Notes: generated by a model not told the origin, from the letters alone. A stretch of DNA of 64,000 nucleotides from Streptomyces sp. DHE7-1 (GCA_016432725.1 JACJDG010000003.1:7222001-7286000); one strand, 5' to 3'; counted from the stretch's first letter, positions 24,141 to 32,779 are shown. A program made the numbers and translations.

Positions 24141-25367
24141 TCAGTCGGGGGCCATGGCACCGCCGCGCAGCTCGCGGGCCCGCAGCGCGAGCTGCATCTC
24201 GAAGCGCGCCTCCGGGTCGTGCAGCAACTCGCCGAACAGCGTGTCGAGCTGGCGCATCCGGTACCGGACCGTCTGCGGGTGCACCGCGAGACGGGCGGCC
24301 ACCTCGGCGACGCCCCGGCCGGACCTCAGCAGGGCCAGCAGGGTCTCCGCCAGTCGCTCCCGCTGGGGCGGGCGCACCTGCTCCAGCGGGCGCAGCCGGT
24401 GTTCGGCCATCGCGTCCAGCAGGGCGTCGTCGCGCAGGAGCAGCAGTGCCGGCAGGTGGTCCTGGCAGCGCACCACGCCACCGGCCGGGTCCGCCGCGGC
24501 CAGCACCCCGCGCCGTACCAGGCCGAGGGCCTCCGTCGCCCAGCGCAGCGATCTCGCCCCGTCGTGCAGCCCCACCGGCGGCCCCATCGCGGCCGGCAGC
24601 CCCTGCAGCGCCCCGGCCACCGCGCGCGCCCGGCCCGGGCCCTCCGGATCGGGCACCACCAGCAGCGCGGGCTGCAGGTCGAACCGGGTGAGGAACTCCG
24701 GCGGCACGATCGGAGCCGCGCCGGGGCCCGGGTCCACGGCCACCACCGCCACCGCCCGCGGCACCGTCCAGCGCGCGGCGTGCGCCAGATCGGCGATCGC
24801 GCCCGCCGGGGCCGGTGGATCGGCGGTCAGCAGATCCACCAACCGGGCCCGGCGCTGCTGGAGTTCACCGGCCGCGTGCAGCCGGGCCTCGGTGTAGGCC
24901 GCGGTCGCGGCGGCCGCCATCTCGTCCAGGTGCAGGAACAGCGCCTCGCCGAAGGCGCCCAGTACGTCGCGGGGGAGCAGCCCCCCGTCCACCAGCGCGT
25001 TGACCCGGCGCCAGGTCACCCGGGCGCCGAGCCGCAGCGCCGACTGGAACGAGTCGAGGCTGCGGCCCTCCTCGGCCTCCCCGCGGCCGATGCGCTCGTA
25101 GGTCTCCTTGACCGGCTGCCAGTCGGTGTCCGGCTGCGCCATCCGCTCCAGCAGCCCGCGCAGCGCGTGGTCCACGCCCCGGTGCACGCCCTGCATGTAC
25201 GTGTCGTCCATCGGACGCGCGTACTCGGCTATCTGGGTCCCGATGGCGCGGACGACCTCCTCGGTGATCTCGGCTGCGTACGGTCTCAGGCGGTCGGGGA
25301 GTCCAGGGGGCAACGCCTTGAACGGGCCGCCCGTGTCGACACCCACCGCCGCGGCTCTCTTGGGCAC
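24141..25367 (-). CDS. PucR-family transcriptional regulator
   Basis: A 408-residue regulator with a conserved N-terminal helical region (PFKALPPGLPDRLRPYAAEITEEVVRAIGTQIAEYARPMD), a middle GGDEF-like region and a C-terminal PucR helix-turn-helix (LAETLLALLRSGRGVAEVAARLAVHPQTVRYRMRQLDTLFG). The family regulates purine, carbon or secondary metabolism genes. The start is uncertain: GTG 25367 (VPKRAAAVG) with a TATCGT -10-like box seven bases upstream, or ATG 25406. It is divergent from the pyridoxamine-oxidase-like gene. Confidence 0.85.
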   Translation of the reverse strand: MPKRAAAVGVDTGGPFKALPPGLPDRLRPYAAEITEEVVRAIGTQIAEYARPMDDTYMQGVHRGVDHALRGLLERMAQPDTDWQPVKETYERIGRGEAEEGRSLDSFQSALRLGARVTWRRVNALVDGGLLPRDVLGAFGEALFLHLDEMAAAATAAYTEARLHAAGELQQRRARLVDLLTADPPAPAGAIADLAHAARWTVPRAVAVVAVDPGPGAAPIVPPEFLTRFDLQPALLVVPDPEGPGRARAVAGALQGLPAAMGPPVGLHDGARSLRWATEALGLVRRGVLAAADPAGGVVRCQDHLPALLLLRDDALLDAMAEHRLRPLEQVRPPQRERLAETLLALLRSGRGVAEVAARLAVHPQTVRYRMRQLDTLFGELLHDPEARFEMQLALRARELRGGAMAPD

Positions 25368-25577
25368 GGCGGTGACGATACCCGTGAGTAACCCGCACGG
25401 GCTCATCACCGGGCGACAGTTGTGGGGGCCACTTCTGTGCGCAGGTGACAGACGTCCCCGCGGACGGCGGCCCGGACACGCCTTGATCACCTCCGTGCGC
25501 GGACGGACGGCGGCCGGTCACACTTGACGGCGTCCACACGTCGTACCAGCGAGAACCGATGCCGAGGAGGCACGACC

Positions 25578-26042
25578 ATGACCCCGCCGCCCGCCCGCAC
25601 CGCCGCACAACGCAAGAAGGACACCCTCCACCGGCTGGAGCACGACGTGGACGCCTGGGTGGCCACCGCCGGCGCGGACGGCGGCGCCCCCTACCTCGTC
25701 CCGCTCTCCTTCGTCTGGGACGGCACCGCCCTGCTGATCGCCACCCCGGCCGAGAGCCCCACCGGGCGCAACCTCGCGGCGACCGGGCGCGCCAGGCTGG
25801 GTATCGGGCCGACCCGCGACGTCGTCATCGTCGAGGGCACCGTGCGGGCCGTGACCCCCGAGGACCTGCCGGAGGAGGACGCCGAGGTGTTCGCGGGGAA
25901 GACCGGCTTCGACCCGCGCCGGCTCGCCACCCGCTACCTGTACTTCACCGTGCTCCCTCGGCGTGTCCAGGCCTGGCGCGAGGAGAACGAGCTGGAGGGA
26001 CGGGAGTTGATGCGTGACGGAGCGTGGCTGGCCGCCGACTGA
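25578..26042 (+). CDS. pyridoxamine 5'-phosphate oxidase-family flavin/F420-binding protein
   Basis: A 154-residue split-barrel protein: RLEHDVDAWVATAGADGGAPYLVPLSFVWDGTALLIATPAESPTGRNLAATGRARLGIGPTRDVVIVEGTV. This pattern fits PPOX-type F420- or FMN-binding oxidoreductases of small size. The substrate is unknown. ATG 25578 follows GAGGAGG. The glyoxalase-like gene follows on the same strand 60 bases downstream. Confidence 0.86.
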   Translation: MTPPPARTAAQRKKDTLHRLEHDVDAWVATAGADGGAPYLVPLSFVWDGTALLIATPAESPTGRNLAATGRARLGIGPTRDVVIVEGTVRAVTPEDLPEEDAEVFAGKTGFDPRRLATRYLYFTVLPRRVQAWREENELEGRELMRDGAWLAAD

Positions 26043-26102
26043 ATCGGCGGGACGGGGATATCAGCAGGGGACGGAGAAGAACGGAACCCCCCGGGAGGAA
26101 AC

Positions 26103-26495
26103 ATGCCCCTCGTGACCGCGGGCGTCGTGGTGCTGGACTGTGCCGAGCCGGAGAAACTCGCCGAGTTCTACCGGCAGTTGCTGGACGGAGAGCAGACGCA
26201 CGCGTCCGCCAACCTGGTGGAGATCCGGGGCGGCGACGGCCTCCGGCTCGCCTTCCGCCGGGACGCCAACGCGACCCCGCCGAGCTGGCCGCGCCCGGAG
26301 AACTCCCTGCAGGCCCATCTGGAGTTCCTGGTGGCCGACCTGGACGAGGCGGAGCGCCGGGTGGTGGGGCTGGGCGGCCGGCCGATCGAGGCGGGGGACC
26401 CGGCGGGGACGTTCGAGGAACGCGGCTGCGCCGACCCCGCCGGACACTCCTTCACGCTGCGCCTGGTGCCGTCGCCGGCACCCAAGCAGGGATGA
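26103..26495 (+). CDS. VOC-superfamily (glyoxalase/dioxygenase-like) protein
   Basis: A 130-residue protein with two beta-alpha-beta-beta-beta modules: VTAGVVVLDCAEPEKLAEFYRQLLDG, then HLEFLVADLDEAERRVVGLGGRPIEAG and CADPAGHSFTLRLVP. Typical actinobacterial VOC protein; possible metal ligands are E41 and H78-type positions, but activity cannot be assigned. ATG is preceded by GGGAGGAAAC. Confidence 0.85.
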   Translation: MPLVTAGVVVLDCAEPEKLAEFYRQLLDGEQTHASANLVEIRGGDGLRLAFRRDANATPPSWPRPENSLQAHLEFLVADLDEAERRVVGLGGRPIEAGDPAGTFEERGCADPAGHSFTLRLVPSPAPKQG

Positions 26496-26536
26496 CGGAT
26501 CCCGAGCAGGGACGACGGATCCGGGGACGCCCGTCC

Positions 26537-26559
26537 GGCCGGGCTCCGCGAGCCCGGCC
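26537..26559. terminator. bidirectional hairpin between convergent genes
   Basis: GGCCGGGCT / AGCCCGGCC perfect 9-bp stem with CCGCG loop, between the VOC gene and the convergent DUF4235 gene. Confidence 0.55.
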
Positions 26560-26588
26560 CGGACCGGCGGGCCCCGGGAAGACACCCC

Positions 26589-26891
26589 CTAGTCCCGGCC
26601 GCCCTTGTCCTTGGCCGGCCACACGCCCGTGGTGCGCTCGATGGCCTTGGCCCCGGTGCGGTCCACGGCGCTGCGCACCACCGCGAAGATAGCGCCCTGG
26701 ACCGCGGCCGCGAGCAGGATCTCGCCCCAGCCGCGGTCCGGGTCCAGCGCGTCGGGCGCGTCCTCCTCGTGCCGGAACGCCATCCACGCCTTGCGGAAGG
26801 CCATCCCCGCCAGGGCTCCGCCCGCCCAGCTCAACACGAACCCGACCGGCTGGTAGACGACCGGAAGCTTCTTCTTCTTTGTCTTCGCCAT
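26589..26891 (-). CDS. DUF4235 small membrane protein
   Basis: A 100-residue protein with a Lys-rich start (MAKTKKKKLPVVYQP) and two membrane helices (VGFVLSWAGGALAGMAFRKAWM and ILLAAAVQGAIFAVVRSAVDRTGAK). Matches DUF4235; function unknown. ATG 26891 is chosen because AAGGAG is correctly spaced; an upstream in-frame start (26912) overlaps that site. Confidence 0.87.
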   Translation of the reverse strand: MAKTKKKKLPVVYQPVGFVLSWAGGALAGMAFRKAWMAFRHEEDAPDALDPDRGWGEILLAAAVQGAIFAVVRSAVDRTGAKAIERTTGVWPAKDKGGRD

Positions 26892-27169
26892 GGAGAACTC
26901 CTTCCTCGTCAAACGGTCCTCATGCGGGGCGTCCTCACGCCGCCACTCGTTCGCCCCGGGACGGCCGGCCGTCCCCGGGCGTCGGCGGTGATCCGGGCGC
27001 CGACCTGGCTCCTGGACCGGCTGAACGTCCTGTGTCCGCAGGCGCTGTTGCCGTCACCGCCCATCTCGTCCTCCTCGCCGTGCGCGGGCGCGTGTTCCGC
27101 CACCACGCGTTCCCCTTTTTCGCCTGCCGGCACGGTGTGATCCGGTGGAGCGGGGGCAGTCGGCACCAA

Positions 27170-28207
27170 GTGAGTGGGACATCCTCTGAACAGCAGACGG
27201 CCGCACGGACGGCCGAGGACTCCAACGGTGAGAAGGACACCCGGCGGAACGGTGAATCGGGCGGTGACCGGCACACCAAGATCACCGTGCTGGTCGCCCT
27301 GGCCGCGAACCTCGTCATCGCCGTGGCCAAGGCCATCGGCGGGGTGCTCGCGGGCTCGCCCGCGCTGCTGTCCGAGGCCGCGCACTCCGTCGCCGACAGC
27401 CTCAACGAGGTCTTCCTGCTGGCAGCCCTGCGGCGCAGCAGCCGCCCCGCCGACCGGCAGCACCCCTTCGGCTACGGCAAGGAACGATTCTTCTGGTCAC
27501 TCCTGGCGGCAGTCGGGATCTTCGTGATGGGCGGTTGCTTCTCCTTCTGGCAGGGCATCGAGGCGCTGCGCAGCGGCGCGGAGGAGAAGTTCAGCGGCTA
27601 TGTGGCGGGCCTGATCGTGCTCGGCGTGGCGCTCCTCGCCGAGGGCGCCTCGCTGTTGCGGGCCCTGCACCAGGTGCGGCGGCAGGGCGGCGGCCGCGAC
27701 GCTCTGCGTGACCCCGCCCTGCGCACGGTCGTCGCCGAGGACGGCACGGCGGTGCTCGGCGTGACCTTCGCCCTCATCGGCATGGCCCTGCACATGGTGA
27801 CCGGCCAGGTCGTCTGGGAGGCCTCCGCATCGATCGCCATCGGCGCGCTGCTGGTGTACGTGGCCTACCGGCTCGGCCGGGACGCCAAGGACCAGCTGGT
27901 CGGCGAGGCCGCCGACCCGGAGCTGACCGGCAGGATCCGTTCGCTGCTCGACGCCCAGCCGGAGATCGACAGCGTGGAGTCCCTGCTCACGATGAAGATG
28001 GGTCTCGACTCCACCCTGGTGGCCGCCCGCATCGACCTGGTGCCCGGCCTGGACAGCGAGCGGGTGGAGGAGGTCTCCGTGCGGATCAAGCGGTCGATCT
28101 CCACCACGGTTCCGGCCGCCGACCACATCTACCTCGACGTGACCGACCGGTCGGCGCAGGAGGCACGAAAGGGCCCCGCCGCGACGGGGGAGCGCGGCGG
28201 GGCCTGA
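27170..28207 (+). CDS. cation diffusion facilitator (CDF) transporter
   Basis: A 345-residue metal/proton antiporter of the cytoplasmic membrane. About six helices: ITVLVALAANLVIAVAKAIGGVLAG, then LLSEAAHSVADSLNEVFLLAAL with the H-x3-D metal site, then a second HxxxD-like pair in the later helices is replaced by QQ/E-type residues. HPFGYGKERFFWSLLAAVGIFVMGGCFSFWQGIEAL is the family hallmark. A C-terminal cytoplasmic ferredoxin-like domain (LTMKMGLDSTLVAARIDL) follows. Start is uncertain (GTG 27170 or 27137). The 278 bases upstream hold no supported gene. Confidence 0.87.
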   Translation: MSGTSSEQQTAARTAEDSNGEKDTRRNGESGGDRHTKITVLVALAANLVIAVAKAIGGVLAGSPALLSEAAHSVADSLNEVFLLAALRRSSRPADRQHPFGYGKERFFWSLLAAVGIFVMGGCFSFWQGIEALRSGAEEKFSGYVAGLIVLGVALLAEGASLLRALHQVRRQGGGRDALRDPALRTVVAEDGTAVLGVTFALIGMALHMVTGQVVWEASASIAIGALLVYVAYRLGRDAKDQLVGEAADPELTGRIRSLLDAQPEIDSVESLLTMKMGLDSTLVAARIDLVPGLDSERVEEVSVRIKRSISTTVPAADHIYLDVTDRSAQEARKGPAATGERGGA

Positions 28208-28265
28208 ACGTCGGCTGCCCGGCCCCGGACGGCTTCATACCCTCGGGCGCGGGAATTTCTCAAAT

Positions 28266-28310
28266 GCGCCGCCGCCCGGCCGGAACCTGCTTCCGGCCGG
28301 GCGGCGGCGC
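28266..28310. terminator. perfect 20-bp stem terminator between convergent genes
   Basis: GCGCCGCCGCCCGGCCGGAA (28266-28285), loop CCTGC, then the exact complement to 28310. It separates the CDF gene from the convergent F420-type gene, which ends five bases later. Confidence 0.7.
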
Positions 28311-28314
28311 CCCG

Positions 28315-28764
28315 TCAGTTCCCCTCGAACGGCTCCAGGACGAACACCGGGATCTCCCGGGACGTCTTGCGCTGGTAGTCGGCGTACGGCGGGAACGCGG
28401 CCACCGCCCGCTCCCACCACTCCGCCTTCTCCGCGCCGGTGATCTCCCGGGCCCGCATGTCCCGCCTGGCCGCCCCGTCCTGCAGCTCGACGTGCGGATC
28501 GGACTTCACGTTGAAGTACCAGACCGGATGCTTGGGCGCCCCGCCCAGCGAGGCGACCGCCGCGTACCGGCCGTCGTGCTCGACCCGCATCAGCGGTGTC
28601 TTGCGGATCTTGCCGCTGCGCGCACCCCGGGTGGTCAGCACGATGACCGGCAGCCCGGTGTCCCGCAGCGTCGTGCCCTCGGTGCCCCCGGAACTCTCGT
28701 ACAGCTCGACCTGCTCGCGCACCCACTGCGTCGGGCTGGGTTCGTACTCGCCCTCAAGTGGCAT
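28315..28764 (-). CDS. nitroreductase-family deazaflavin (F420)-dependent protein
   Basis: A 149-residue Ddn-like split-barrel protein: VIVLTTRGARSGKIRKTPLMRVEHDGRYAAVASLGGAPKHPVWYFNVKSDPHVELQDG is the family signature, including the RSGKIRKTPLM F420-phosphate-binding stretch. It ends with ADYQRKTSREIPVFVLEPFEGN. Known members reduce quinones or nitro compounds with F420H2; the physiological substrate is unknown. ATG 28764 follows an upstream GGAGA. Confidence 0.9.
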   Translation of the reverse strand: MPLEGEYEPSPTQWVREQVELYESSGGTEGTTLRDTGLPVIVLTTRGARSGKIRKTPLMRVEHDGRYAAVASLGGAPKHPVWYFNVKSDPHVELQDGAARRDMRAREITGAEKAEWWERAVAAFPPYADYQRKTSREIPVFVLEPFEGN

Positions 28765-28883
28765 GGGATCCGTCTCCTTCGTCGGTCCGGCTGATGGTGC
28801 TCCGGACGGCCACAACACGCGCGGCCGTCCGGATCATCCGTACCGCGTGCCCCATCACCCGCGAGGGTGAACCCCGGTTCCGG

Positions 28884-29507
28884 CTACGTGGTCATCCGCA
28901 CCGCCAGCACCAGGATCACGGCGCTGGAGAGCAGTGCGGTCGTCAGCCGGCCCCGGTGACCGGTCAGCGAGCGGCCCAGCAGGGCGCCCCCGCCGGCCAG
29001 CAGCAACTGCCAGCTCGCGGACGCGGCGAAGGCGGCCACCACGAACGCCACCCGCTCCGGCGGCCCGCCGTCCTGCGCGGTGCCGCTGCCGAGCACCAGC
29101 GCCGCGAAGTAGACGACGGTCATGGGATTGAGCAGGGTGATCCCGAGAAGGCCGAGATACGCCCGTCCCGCGCCGGGAACCGGCCGCTCGGGGCGGGTGG
29201 TCAGCCGCTGCGCGCGGTACTGCCGCAGGGCGAGCAGCGCGGCCCGCACCGCGAGCACCGCGAGGACCAGTGCCGAGGCCCAGCGCAGCGGGTCCAGCAC
29301 CGGCCGCAGCTGCGCCGCGAGGGCGGCGCCGCCCAGCGTGGCGAGCAGTGCGTACAGGCCGTCCGCCGTGGCGACGCCGAGCGCCGCCGAGGCGCCGGTG
29401 CGCAGCGAGGTACGGGCGGTGAGGGAGACCAGATACGTCCCGACCGCGCCCACGGGCACGGCGATGCCGTACCCCGCGAGCAGGCCCGCGACCAGCGCGC
29501 CCGTCAT
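28884..29507 (-). CDS. LysE/RhtB-type amino-acid exporter
   Basis: A 207-residue protein with about six helices: LVAGLLAGYGIAVPVGAVGTYLVSLTAR at the N terminus, AALGVATADGLYALLATLGGAAL, and GLLGITLLNPMTVVYFAALVLGSG, the conserved NPMT motif. The exported amino acid is unknown. The start ATG overlaps the stop of a possible 35-residue upstream frame (29505-29611), suggesting translational coupling. Confidence 0.87.
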   Translation of the reverse strand: MTGALVAGLLAGYGIAVPVGAVGTYLVSLTARTSLRTGASAALGVATADGLYALLATLGGAALAAQLRPVLDPLRWASALVLAVLAVRAALLALRQYRAQRLTTRPERPVPGAGRAYLGLLGITLLNPMTVVYFAALVLGSGTAQDGGPPERVAFVVAAFAASASWQLLLAGGGALLGRSLTGHRGRLTTALLSSAVILVLAVRMTT

Positions 29508-29611
29508 GGGCGCGCGGTGCCGGGCCTCCCGGGACGGCCGGGCTGCTGTCGGCCCGGCACCGCGAGGACGGTGGCAGCGGGCGTCGGCAGGAGGGAGTCT
29601 GTAAGAAGCAT
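29504..29611 (-). CDS. possible upstream ORF coupled to the LysE-type gene
   Basis: A 35-residue frame, MLLTDSLLPTPAATVLAVPG..., whose TGA overlaps the exporter ATG (ATGA). It has AGGATCGG eight bases upstream. No homology is recognised and it may be only a leader. Confidence 0.3.
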   Translation of the reverse strand: MLLTDSLLPTPAATVLAVPGRQQPGRPGRPGTARP

Positions 29612-29800
29612 GGGCCGATCCTGGGGCCGCCGCGCCCGCACCGGCAAATGAATTTCGGCGCGTTCCGTTCCCTGGTCAGCACGCTGTTCGGCCACATCCC
29701 GGCGTACACCGATCTGGCCGAACTTGCCGTCGCCCCATAGGTGCCTCGGGCATCTAATGAAGATCGGCACGACGCACCTCTTCGTCTGCGAGGTCTTTCC

Positions 29801-31028
29801 ATGACGGAACTGACGGACATCACCGGCCCGGGGACCCCGGCCGACCCCGTCGCCTTCCCCAGGACCGAACCTGCCCCTACCACCCGCCCGCCGGTTACGA
29901 CCCGCTGCGCGACGGGCGGAGCCTGTCCCGCGTCACCCTCTTCGACGGCCGCGAGGTCTGGATGGTCACCGGCCACGCCACCGCCCGCGCGCTGCTCGCC
30001 GACCCCGCCTGTCCACCGACCGCACCCGCCCCGGCTTCCCCGTGCCCACCGCCCGCTTCGCGGCCGTCCGCGACCGCCGGGTGGCGCTGCTCGGCGTCGA
30101 CGACCCCGTCCACCAGACCCAGCGGCGGATGATGATCCCGTCGTTCACCCTCAAGCGCGCGGCCGGGCTGCGCCCCACCATCCAGCGGACCGTCGACGGA
30201 CTGCTGGACGCGATGATCGAGAAGGGCCCGCCGGCCGAGCTCGTCTCCGCCTTCGCCCTGCCCGTGCCCTCCATGGTCATCTGCGGGCTGCTCGGCGTGC
30301 CGTACGCCGACCACGAGTTCTTCGAGGAACAGTCCCGGACGCTGCTGCGCGGCCCCACGGCCGCCGACTCGCAGGGCGCGCGCGAGCGGCTGGAGGAGTA
30401 CCTCGGCGGGCTGATCGACGCCAAGGAGCGGCAGGCCGAACCCGGCGACGGCGTCCTGGACGACCTCGTCCACCAGCGGCTGCGCACCGGTGAACTGGAC
30501 CGGCGGGACGTGGTGGCGCTGGCCGTCATCCTGCTGGTGGCCGGCCACGAGACGACCGCCAACATGATCTCCCTCGGCACCTACACCCTGCTGCGGCACC
30601 CCGGCCGGCTGGCCGAGCTGCGCGCCGACCCGGCGCTGCTGCCCGCCGCCGTCGAGGAGCTGATGCGGATGCTCTCGATCGCGGACGGGCTGCTGCGCCT
30701 GGCGCTGGAGGACATCGAGGTCGCCGGCACCACGATCCGGGCCGGCGAGGGCGTCCTCTTCGCCACCTCGGTGATCAACCGCGACGAGTCCGTGTTCGCC
30801 GACCCCGACACCCTGGACTTCCACCGTTCCACCCGCCACCACGTGGCCTTCGGCTTCGGCATCCACCAGTGCCTGGGCCAGAACCTCGCGCGCGCCGAAC
30901 TGGAGATCGCCCTCGGCACCCTCCTGGAGCGGCTCCCCGGCCTCCGGCTGGCCGCGCCCGCCGAGGAGATCCCGTTCAAACCCGGCGACACGATCCAGGG
31001 GATGCTGGAACTCCCCGTGACCTGGTAA
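29801..31028 (+). pseudogene. cytochrome P450 (CYP105-like), two frameshifts as given
   Basis: Restoring one C at 29857-29860 and one at 30003-30006 gives a continuous 409-residue P450: MTELTDITGPGTPADPVAFPQDRTCPYHPPAGYDPL..., then LLADPRLSTDRTRPGFP. The I-helix motif is LLVAGHETTANM and the heme loop is FGFGIHQCLGQNLAR, with the thiolate Cys between HQ and LGQ. These features match CYP105, a Streptomyces family hydroxylating many xenobiotics and natural products. A 3Fe-4S ferredoxin gene follows 12 bases later as its electron donor. ATG 29801 follows GAGGT. Confidence 0.87.
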
Positions 31029-31040
31029 GAGGCTCTGGGC

Positions 31041-31241
31041 ATGCACATCGACATCGACAAGGACCGCTGCATCGGCGCCGGCCAGTGCGCGCTGGCCGCA
31101 CCGGGCGTGTTCACCCAGGACGACGACGGCTACAGCACCCTGCTCCCCGGCCGTGAGGACGGGGCGGGCGACCCGATGGTCCGGGAGGCGGCCCGCGCCT
31201 GTCCGGTGAGCGCGATCAGGGTGACCGAACCGGCCGGCTGA
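31041..31241 (+). CDS. 3Fe-4S ferredoxin partner of the P450
   Basis: A 66-residue ferredoxin. Cluster ligands are C10 and C16 in DRCIGAGQCALAAP and the Cys of ARACPVSAIRV. The position of the fourth cysteine is occupied by Ala/Gly, giving a 3Fe-4S cluster typical of P450-linked ferredoxins. It follows the P450 by 12 bases, so it is certainly co-transcribed. Confidence 0.93.
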   Translation: MHIDIDKDRCIGAGQCALAAPGVFTQDDDGYSTLLPGREDGAGDPMVREAARACPVSAIRVTEPAG

Positions 31242-31245
31242 CCGG

Positions 31246-31290
31246 CCGGGGAGGGCGGCCCCGGGCGCGGTCCGGGGCCGCCCTCCCCGG
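31246..31290. terminator. perfect 19-bp stem after the P450-ferredoxin pair
   Basis: CCGGGGAGGGCGGCCCCGG pairs exactly with 31272-31290 across the loop GCGCGGT, starting four bases after the ferredoxin stop. Confidence 0.7.
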
Positions 31291-31307
31291 TTCAGTAGGG
31301 TCGTGCG

Positions 31308-31916
31308 ATGACCTCACAGGCCGGCAAGCCCTTCCTCTACGTCATCGTCTGCGCGGCCGGGATCGCCGCCGGAGTCACCCGGCTGATCGGCGCCGCCCGT
31401 GAACGGGGCTGGGAGGTTGGGGTCATCGCCACACCGGTCGCGATGGGCGGGTTCTTCGACACCGCGGCCGTCGAGGAACTGACGGGCCGGCCGATCCGGT
31501 CGGCCTGGCGCTCCCCGGCCGATCCGCGCCCGTTCCCGCCGCCGGACGCCGTGGTGGTGGCGCCCGCCACCTTCAACACCGTCAACAAGTGGGCGGCCGG
31601 CCTCGCCGACACGCTCGCCGTCGGCACGCTCTGCGAGGCGGTGGGTCTCGGCGTGCCGATCGCCGTCCTGCCCTGTGTGGCGGACGCACTGGCCGCCCAC
31701 CCCGCGTACCGGGAGAGCCTGGTCCGGCTGCGCGGGATGGGCGTCCGCTTCGGCGAGCCGTACGCCGGCCCGCCCGGGGAGGACGGCGGGCGGCCCGGAT
31801 TCGCCTGGGAGAGCGCCCTGGAGCTGCTGGGGCGGACCCCGGCCCGCCGGCCACCGGGCCAGGGGTCCTCTCCCCGATCTCCGCGGGTCCGCGAAGATGG
31901 GGGAGACGCCTCCTAG
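31308..31916 (+). CDS. flavoprotein (PPC-decarboxylase/HFCD-like)
   Basis: A 202-residue protein with an FMN-binding flavodoxin-like fold: YVIVCAAGIAAGVTRLIGAARERGWEVGVIATPVAM, then DAVVVAPATFNTVNKWAAGLADTLAVGTLCEAVGLGVPIAVLPCV. The APATFNTVNKWAAG motif is the hallmark of the flavoprotein/HFCD family (LanD, Coenzyme A biosynthesis Dfp). The last 18 residues (QGSSPRSPRVREDGGDAS) are encoded by a palindromic repeat and are probably not conserved. The TAG stop shares a CTAG with the convergent gene. Confidence 0.88.
   Translation: MTSQAGKPFLYVIVCAAGIAAGVTRLIGAARERGWEVGVIATPVAMGGFFDTAAVEELTGRPIRSAWRSPADPRPFPPPDAVVVAPATFNTVNKWAAGLADTLAVGTLCEAVGLGVPIAVLPCVADALAAHPAYRESLVRLRGMGVRFGEPYAGPPGEDGGRPGFAWESALELLGRTPARRPPGQGSSPRSPRVREDGGDAS
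31861..31914. repeat. 54-bp palindromic repeat, copy B
   Basis: AGGGGTCCTCTCCCCGATCT on the left pairs imperfectly with the right arm ending GGGGGAGACGCCTCCT. It shares CTTCGCGGGTCC/GCGAAGA and GGGGAGAC blocks with copy A (7643-7806), but the central part is missing. It ends at the CTAG that is the stop codon of both convergent genes and could terminate transcription in both directions. Confidence 0.6.
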
Positions 31917-32779
31917 ACGCAGGTCAGCGTCGGCCCGGCGAGCATCCCGCCGGTGTACAGGGACTGGCCCTGCGCCACCCAGTAGCCCAGCTTGGAGACC
32001 ACCGTGGAGCAGTCGGGCCCGACGGTGACGCGGACCTTCACCCTCTCCGGGTGGCCGGGCTGCAGCGCGGTCAGCGCGCAGTCCAGGGAGTGTCCCAGCC
32101 GGGTCTTCGAGGGGTAGCGGCCGACCAGCGGGTTGACGCAGCGGGCGTCGTCCGTGGCGATCCGCACACCGGTGGCGGCCTCGCCGATGAGCCCGAGCCG
32201 GGCGCTGCCGTCGCCCTCCTCGCTGTCCCGGCGGACCGTGTAGGTCAGCGTGGTGGTCGCGTTGCGCCGCAGGGTGGTGCGGTCGACGGTGACGGCGTGC
32301 GTGGGCTTCGCCTTGGGCGCGGTCACGGTGAGCGTGGCCTCCACGGTGCCCCGCAGGTCGACCCCGGCCGGCGCCGACCGCACCCGCACGTCGGCGGTGA
32401 TGTCGTACGTGCCGGGCCCCGGGTACTCCTGTGCGCCCGGCAGGGTCCCGGTGGCCAGGGTCCGCCCGGCGCGGTGCGCCGTCCAGGTGCCCTCGGTCCG
32501 GCAGGTGTAGCGCACCCGTACCCCGGCCCGCCGGCAGCTCGCCGGGGCGGAGACCGTGAGCTGCGGGGAGCCGCTGCCCGCGCAGACGCTGACGACGGCC
32601 AGCTGGCCGTACGCGCCGCGCAGGGTGCCGGCGGGCGCGCACAGCGTGGACGGCCCCTCGCCCGCCCGGGACGGCGCCGACGGCGTGGCGGTGGGCTGCC
32701 CCCAGGCGGGGGTGACGAGGGCGGCGGGCAGCAGCGCCGCCCCCGCCAGGCATCTCAGGATGGTGGGACGTGTCGGCAC
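31913..32779 (-). CDS. secreted protein with Ig-like repeats, function unknown
   Basis: A 288-residue exported protein. Signal peptide MPTRPTILRCLAGAALLPAALVTPAWGQ; start is GTG 32779 with GGAGGACACCAG upstream. The mature part looks like two or three beta-sandwich domains: LTVSAPASCRRAGVRVRYTCRTEGTWTAHRAGRTLATGTLPG, then AVTVDRTTLRRNATTTLTYTVRR. Several cysteines suggest disulfides. No family can be named. Confidence 0.75.
   Translation of the reverse strand: MPTRPTILRCLAGAALLPAALVTPAWGQPTATPSAPSRAGEGPSTLCAPAGTLRGAYGQLAVVSVCAGSGSPQLTVSAPASCRRAGVRVRYTCRTEGTWTAHRAGRTLATGTLPGAQEYPGPGTYDITADVRVRSAPAGVDLRGTVEATLTVTAPKAKPTHAVTVDRTTLRRNATTTLTYTVRRDSEEGDGSARLGLIGEAATGVRIATDDARCVNPLVGRYPSKTRLGHSLDCALTALQPGHPERVKVRVTVGPDCSTVVSKLGYWVAQGQSLYTGGMLAGPTLTCV

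Noticed and set aside
26892..27169. A longer N terminus of the CDF transporter beginning near 26879
   Set aside because: The extension is Pro/Arg-rich, overlaps the divergent DUF4235 start region and has no transporter character. The conserved part starts near HTKITVLVALAANL.
29649..29741. A 30-residue frame (MNFGAFRSLVSTLFGHIPAYTDLAELAVAP) before the P450
   Set aside because: No ribosome-binding site and no recognisable family. It could be a remnant, but the evidence is too thin to annotate.
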